NCBI GenBank assembly: GCA_036277075.1
Contig: DASUNQ010000275.1
Coordinates: 1-9,056 of the forward strand
Source of the DNA: DASUNQ01 sp036277075
GTDB lineage: Bacteria; Acidobacteriota; Thermoanaerobaculia; Multivoradales; UBA5704
DNA: 9,056 nt
Direction: 5' to 3'
In this document: positions 5,706 through 9,056 of the stretch, piece after piece
Position numbering within the stretch: position 1 is the stretch's first letter
Layout: every line of letters begins with the position of its first letter
Translations under genes and position numbers: made by a program
Notes under the pieces: generated by a model
What the model was told of the DNA's origin: nothing
What the model saw: the letters and a program-made list of their open reading frames with translations, nothing else
The model's database searches: none

Positions 5706-6998
5706 ATGCGAGGCGCGTTCTGGAAGGTGGTGGGGATCGCCGCCCTCGGGCTGGCGGCGTCGGCGCCGGGCCGCGGGGCCGGCTTCGGGATCTTCGAGCA
5801 GGGGTCCAAGGCGATGGGCATGGCGGGCGCCTTCACCGCCCAGGCCGACGATCCGTCGGCGCTCTTCCACAACGCCGGCGGCGTGGCCTTCTTCACCCGG
5901 CGGGAGATCGCGACCGGGTTCACCTGGATCCGCTCCGTCGAGGCGGACTTCGAGGGCGCGGCGCCCTTCCCGGGGCCGGGGGTCCGCGAGGAGCAGGAGA
6001 CCCTCTCCGAGTTCCCGCCGCACCTCTACTGGGTGCAGCCGATCAACCACACTTGGAAGTTCGGGCTGGGGATCAACAGCCCCTTCGGCCTCGCCACCGA
6101 GTGGGCCGACCCGGCCGAGTTCAGCGGCCGCTTCCTCTCGACCCGCGCCGAGCTCCGCGCCGTCGACGTCAACCCCACGATCGGCTGGCAGCTCACCCCC
6201 AACTTCGGGCTCGGCTTCGGCGCCGTCGCCCGCTTCTCCGACGTCCAGCTCGCCCGCCGCGTGCCGGCCATCAATCCCTTCACCCAGCGCGTCTCCGACA
6301 TCGGCGCCCTCGAGCTCGAGAGCGACTTCGGCGAGGGCTTCGGCTGGAACGCCGGCCTGCTCCACCGCGTCGGCAGCAGCTTCTCCTGGGGGCTCGCCTA
6401 CCGCAGCGGCATCGACGTCGACTACGAAGGGGACGCGCGACTGACGCAGATCGCGACCGGCACGCCCTTCGACCCGATCATCGCCGCCCGCCTGCCCTTC
6501 GACCGCGACCTGCCGGTGGCGACCGCCCTCGAGTTCCCGGACATGGCGAGCCTGGGGCTCGCCTTCGCGCTCTCGCCGAACCTGCTGCTCGAGACCGACG
6601 TCAACCGCACCGGCTGGAGCAGCGTCGAGACGATCGTCATCGACTTCACCGGCGGCGACCTGCCCGACGCCACCATCCCCGAGGAGTGGGAGGACGCCAA
6701 CAACTACCGCGCCGGCCTGCGCTGGACGCTCTCGCCCGCCACCCAGCTGCGCTTCGGCTACGTCTTCGACGAGACGCCGCAGCCGGAGCCGGCGGTCTCG
6801 CCGCTGCTGCCCGACTCCGACCGCCACGGCGTCACCTTCGGCTGGGGACACACCGGAGGCTTCGACTTCGACCTCGCGGTCATGTACCTCACCTTCGACG
6901 AGCGCGAGCGCGACGAGAGCTTCGACGAAGAGGGCAACGACTTCTTCGGAACCTACAACCAGAAGGCCTGGCTCTTCGGTCTGACCGTCAACTGGTGA
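5706..6998 (+). CDS. OmpP1/FadL-family outer-membrane transporter
   Basis: A 430-residue outer-membrane beta-barrel of the FadL/OmpP1/TodX family, which lets long-chain fatty acids and other hydrophobic compounds cross the outer membrane. The signal peptide is MRGAFWKVVGIAALGLAASA and onward, with cleavage near residue 24. It is followed by the FadL N-terminal hatch signature: AGFGIFEQGSKAMGMAGAFT (25-44), then AQADDPSALFHNAGG (45-59). The rest alternates amphipathic strands (for example WKFGLGINSPFGLATEW, NFGLGFGAVARFS, LRFGYVFDE) and ends in FGLTVNW, a C-terminal aromatic strand of the kind recognised by the BAM complex. The ATG at 5706 has GAGGAG 7 nt upstream; the frame is open back to about 5658, but that would put the start inside the -10 box. 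It is the first gene of a probable operon with the SGNH hydrolase (35-bp gap). Substrate is not determined by sequence alone. Confidence 0.92.
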   Translation: MRGAFWKVVGIAALGLAASAPGRGAGFGIFEQGSKAMGMAGAFTAQADDPSALFHNAGGVAFFTRREIATGFTWIRSVEADFEGAAPFPGPGVREEQETLSEFPPHLYWVQPINHTWKFGLGINSPFGLATEWADPAEFSGRFLSTRAELRAVDVNPTIGWQLTPNFGLGFGAVARFSDVQLARRVPAINPFTQRVSDIGALELESDFGEGFGWNAGLLHRVGSSFSWGLAYRSGIDVDYEGDARLTQIATGTPFDPIIAARLPFDRDLPVATALEFPDMASLGLAFALSPNLLLETDVNRTGWSSVETIVIDFTGGDLPDATIPEEWEDANNYRAGLRWTLSPATQLRFGYVFDETPQPEPAVSPLLPDSDRHGVTFGWGHTGGFDFDLAVMYLTFDERERDESFDEEGNDFFGTYNQKAWLFGLTVNW

Positions 6999-7033
6999 CC
7001 GCGCGCGAGCGGCCACGCAAGGAGAAACGAAGC

Positions 7034-8380
7034 ATGCACCCGTCCCGCACCCGCCGCCCGCTCGAGATCGCGCTCTGCGCCCTCCTCCTCCTGCTCTCCG
7101 GCGCCGCTTCCGCCGGCGCCCAGGTCGACACCGGCACCGCCAACTTCTCGCGCTACGTGGCGATCGGCGACAGTCTGACCGCCGGCTTCATGTCCGGCGG
7201 CCTGGTGCGCGAGGTCCAGGCCAACAGCTACCCGGCGCTCATCTGGCGGCAGGTGCACGGCACCGCCACCGGCTTCGAGCAGCCGCTGGTCTCCGCCCCC
7301 GGCATCCCGCCCCTGCTGGCGCTGCGCGGCCTGTTCCCGACGGTCCTCACCCCGAAGTCCAACGCGCCGGGCCAGCCGGTCAACCTCAACCTGCCGCGCC
7401 CCTACAACAACCTCGGGGTGCCGGGCGCCGACGCCCAGGACGTGGTGGCCACGGTCACCGGCGGCCTGCACGACCTGGTGCTGCGCGGCCAGGGCACCCA
7501 GCTCCAGCAGGCGCTGGCGCTGCAGCCGACCTTCGCCACCGTCTGGGTGGGCAACAACGACGTGCTGGGCGCGGCGACCTCGGGGCGGGTCATCGACGAC
7601 GTCACCCTGACCAGCGCCCCGCGCTTCGAGCTCTACTTCCGGGACATTCTCATGCGGCTCAACGCCGCCGGCGCGAAGATGGCGGTCGGCAACATCCCCG
7701 ACGTCACCGCGATCCCCTTCGTGACCACGATCCCGCGCTTCGTCGTCGACCCGCGGAACAACCAGCTGGTGCTGGTCGGCGGCAACCCGGTGCCGCTCGT
7801 CGGCGTCGGCCCGGGGGACTTCGTGCTGCTCTCGGCCGCGTCGCTGCTCGGGCAGGGGATCGGCATCCCGTTGGCGCTCGGCGGCCGGGGTACGCCGCTG
7901 CCCGACGAGGTCGTCCTCTCGGCGGCCGAGGTGGCGACGATCCGGGCGCGCACCGCCGCGCTCAACGGCATCATCCAGACCTACGCCAACCAGTTCGGCG
8001 CGGCGGTCATGGACATCCACAGCGAGTTCAACGAGGTGGCGCAGCGCGGGGTGACGATCGGCGGCGTGACCTACACCACCGCCTTCCTGACCGGCGGCTT
8101 CTTCTCCTACGACGGCGTCCACCCGACCCCCTTCGGCTACGCCTACGTCGCCAACCTCTTCATCGAGGCCATCAACGAGCAGTTCGACGGCGAGATCCCG
8201 CCGGTGAACCTCTTCCCGTTCATGTTCGGGCCGGAGGCGAGCGCCGGGTTCGCGCCGTCGACGGCGCAGCTCTCGCCGCTGGCGGTCGAGATGCTCCTCT
8301 GGTCGCTCGACGTGCCGAAGCCGGCGCCGCCGGCCGCCGGCAAGCGCGGGCGCGGCCGGGGCAAGGGGGGGCGGCGCTGA
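7034..8380 (+). CDS. Exported SGNH/GDSL-family hydrolase (probable esterase or lipase)
   Basis: A 448-residue protein. A signal peptide (hydrophobic core ALCALLLLLSG, likely cleaved after AGA near residue 29) exports it. The SGNH catalytic blocks are all present: block I GDSL with nucleophile Ser47, block II Gly128 in NNLGVPG, block III GNND with Asn175, and block V DGVHPTPFGY with Asp360 and His363. The gap between blocks III and V (about 185 residues) is long, with an insertion (about 225-300) rich in Val, Leu and Gly. The C-terminus is a Lys/Arg/Gly tail (KRGRGRGKGGRR, 437-448) after a Pro/Ala linker. The likely activity is hydrolysis of ester-linked acyl chains outside the cytoplasm. With the FadL-type channel just upstream, release and uptake of fatty acids is a reasonable joint role. 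AAGGAG (7019-7024) precedes the ATG by 9 nt. Substrate is unknown. Confidence 0.9.
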   Translation: MHPSRTRRPLEIALCALLLLLSGAASAGAQVDTGTANFSRYVAIGDSLTAGFMSGGLVREVQANSYPALIWRQVHGTATGFEQPLVSAPGIPPLLALRGLFPTVLTPKSNAPGQPVNLNLPRPYNNLGVPGADAQDVVATVTGGLHDLVLRGQGTQLQQALALQPTFATVWVGNNDVLGAATSGRVIDDVTLTSAPRFELYFRDILMRLNAAGAKMAVGNIPDVTAIPFVTTIPRFVVDPRNNQLVLVGGNPVPLVGVGPGDFVLLSAASLLGQGIGIPLALGGRGTPLPDEVVLSAAEVATIRARTAALNGIIQTYANQFGAAVMDIHSEFNEVAQRGVTIGGVTYTTAFLTGGFFSYDGVHPTPFGYAYVANLFIEAINEQFDGEIPPVNLFPFMFGPEASAGFAPSTAQLSPLAVEMLLWSLDVPKPAPPAAGKRGRGRGKGGRR

Positions 8381-8404
8381 GCGACGCCCGGCGCCAGCAA
8401 TTGC

Positions 8405-8420
8405 GCAACCGGGGGGTTGC
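8405..8420 (+). other. Perfect 6-bp hairpin after the SGNH hydrolase gene
   Basis: GCAACC (8405-8410) and GGTTGC (8415-8420) form a perfect stem around a GGGG loop, 24 nt after the SGNH stop codon. No T-run follows, so it is at best a weak intrinsic terminator; it may stabilise the 3' end of the FadL-SGNH message. The right arm overlaps the -35-like box of the next gene. Confidence 0.35.
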
Positions 8421-8445
8421 CCTCACGCGCGCGGTGCGCTACCTT
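8417..8445 (+). promoter_or_regulatory. Putative promoter of the right-edge exported protein gene
   Basis: TTGCCC (8417-8422) and TACCTT (8440-8445) are spaced by 17 bp. The -35 matches TTGACA at four of six positions and the -10 keeps TA...T. A start site near 8452 lies only a few bases before the GTG at 8455, again giving a leaderless or nearly leaderless message. The matches are modest and activity is inferred. Confidence 0.35.
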
Positions 8446-8454
8446 GGCCGAACC

Positions 8455-9056
8455 GTGACAGGAGTCGTGCAACAGTGGGCGCGGGGCGTGCCGCTCGTCC
8501 TCCTCGCTGCGCTGGCGCTGGTGCCGCCCGCGGCCGCCGAGTCGATCCCGCGCGCCGACCGCACGAGCGCCGCCGAGCTCGGCCTGCAGCCGGGCGAGCG
8601 GCTCGGCGAGGAGCGCATCCAGGGCCTCTACCGCAGCGCCCTCGCCCTCTGGGCCGCCGGCGAGGCCGACGCGGCCGCGCGGCGGCTGATGGCGATCGAG
8701 GCCGCCGTCGTGCGCGAAGGCGACATCGAGGCGCGCAAGGTCCTGCTCAAGGCCGAGGAGAAGGTGATCCAGGAGCTGGCGGGGGCCAGTCTCGAGGTCC
8801 TGGTGCCGATGGCGGACCTCCACCACGACGTCTACCGCCGGCACATCGAGCAGGGGGAGCGGCGCCACCTGCTGCTCACCGCCCACGCCCGCGGCATGGC
8901 GCGCGACCTGGCGGTGCTCTACGAGCGCCACGCCGGCAGCGACGCCGCCCGGGTCGTCGCCGCCCGCATTCTGGTGAGCCTCGCCGGCTACCTGCTCGAC
9001 AGCTCGCAGCACCTGCTGGCGGGCCAGCTGCTCACCCTCGCCGTGAGCTACGACCC
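8455..9056 (+). CDS. Exported helix-rich protein of unknown function, N-terminal part (runs off right edge)
   Basis: About 200 codons are visible with no stop. The N-terminus has a signal peptide: a short basic lead (QQWAR), a hydrophobic core VPLVLLAALALVPPAAA (12-28), then likely cleavage near AAA|ES. The rest is almost wholly alpha-helical and Ala/Leu/Glu/Arg-rich, with helices such as IQGLYRSALALWAAGEADAA (55-74), ARKVLLKAEEKVIQELAG and ARVVAARILVSLAGYLLDSS, and ends in a TPR-like run (AGQLLTLAVSYD). I do not recognise the family; a repeat protein of TPR or similar alpha-solenoid type is possible. GTG at 8455 is taken as the start because it follows the -10-like box. GTG at 8467 is the alternative, but its AGGAG (8460-8464) is only 2 nt away. 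Either start keeps the signal peptide. It may be read separately from or with the SGNH gene 74 bp upstream. Confidence 0.7.
   Translation, partial: MTGVVQQWARGVPLVLLAALALVPPAAAESIPRADRTSAAELGLQPGERLGEERIQGLYRSALALWAAGEADAAARRLMAIEAAVVREGDIEARKVLLKAEEKVIQELAGASLEVLVPMADLHHDVYRRHIEQGERRHLLLTAHARGMARDLAVLYERHAGSDAARVVAARILVSLAGYLLDSSQHLLAGQLLTLAVSYD

Noticed and set aside
5655..7016. 453-codon open frame on the minus strand opposite the FadL-type gene
   Set aside because: Shadow frame: Val, Glu, Ala and Gly-rich with no motif, opposite a gene with signal peptide, FadL hatch motif and C-terminal beta signal.
6953..9012. Two long minus-strand open frames opposite the SGNH gene and the right-edge gene
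   Set aside because: Both have shadow-type composition (Gly/Val/Ala/Arg/His), and the opposite strand carries signal peptides and SGNH catalytic blocks.

Overview
This window is about 9 kb of very GC-rich DNA (roughly 70% by eye, with strong G/C preference at third codon positions). It comes from a Gram-negative-type bacterium: it encodes an outer-membrane FadL-type beta-barrel, several proteins with export signals and an NtrY-type membrane kinase. The mix of genes (SelB, a DUF4390/NtrY pair, a baeRF-family protein, FadL next to an SGNH hydrolase) would fit Acidobacteriota (for example Thermoanaerobaculia-like lineages) or a deltaproteobacterial/myxococcal-like group. That placement is inference from gene content and base composition only. 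I see no insertion sequence, CRISPR array, tRNA, rRNA or attachment site; this looks like chromosomal core sequence.

Layout. (1) 1-865, minus strand: a two-gene operon of yqeY (GatB/YqeY domain) followed by the N-terminal part of selB, the selenocysteine-specific elongation factor, which runs off the left edge. (2) 932-2143, plus strand, divergent from yqeY: a baeRF-family protein, a bacterial relative of archaeo-eukaryotic release factor 1. (3) 2192-4573, minus strand: a secreted DUF4390 protein followed after 9 bp by an NtrY-family sensor histidine kinase; the kinase tail faces the baeRF tail. (4) 4612-5088, plus strand: smpB, starting back-to-back with the DUF4390 gene across a 38-bp gap that holds a symmetric pair of -10-like boxes. 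(5) 5092-5580, minus strand: a YbjN-domain protein that meets smpB tail to tail with 3 bp between them. (6) 5706-8380, plus strand: a FadL/OmpP1-type outer-membrane transporter and a secreted SGNH/GDSL hydrolase, behind a good sigma70-type promoter. (7) 8455-9056, plus strand: the start of an exported, helix-rich protein of unknown function that runs off the right edge.

How the genes fit together. The left half is rich in translation functions: SelB (selenocysteine insertion), YqeY (tRNA-amidotransferase-related domain), a baeRF protein (possible peptidyl-tRNA or ribosome-rescue role) and SmpB (trans-translation). The right half is an envelope and lipid module: the SGNH hydrolase could release fatty acids that the FadL-type channel imports. 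The NtrY/DUF4390 pair is an envelope-sensing module whose usual response regulator NtrX is not next to it here.

I did not find a clear, wholly new multi-gene system. The observations most worth a second look are the symmetric divergent promoter between DUF4390 and smpB, the baeRF protein with an altered GGQ-equivalent loop, the kinase without a PAS domain or an adjacent partner, the FadL-SGNH pair with an Arg/Gly/Lys tail on the hydrolase, and the uncharacterised exported protein at the right edge.
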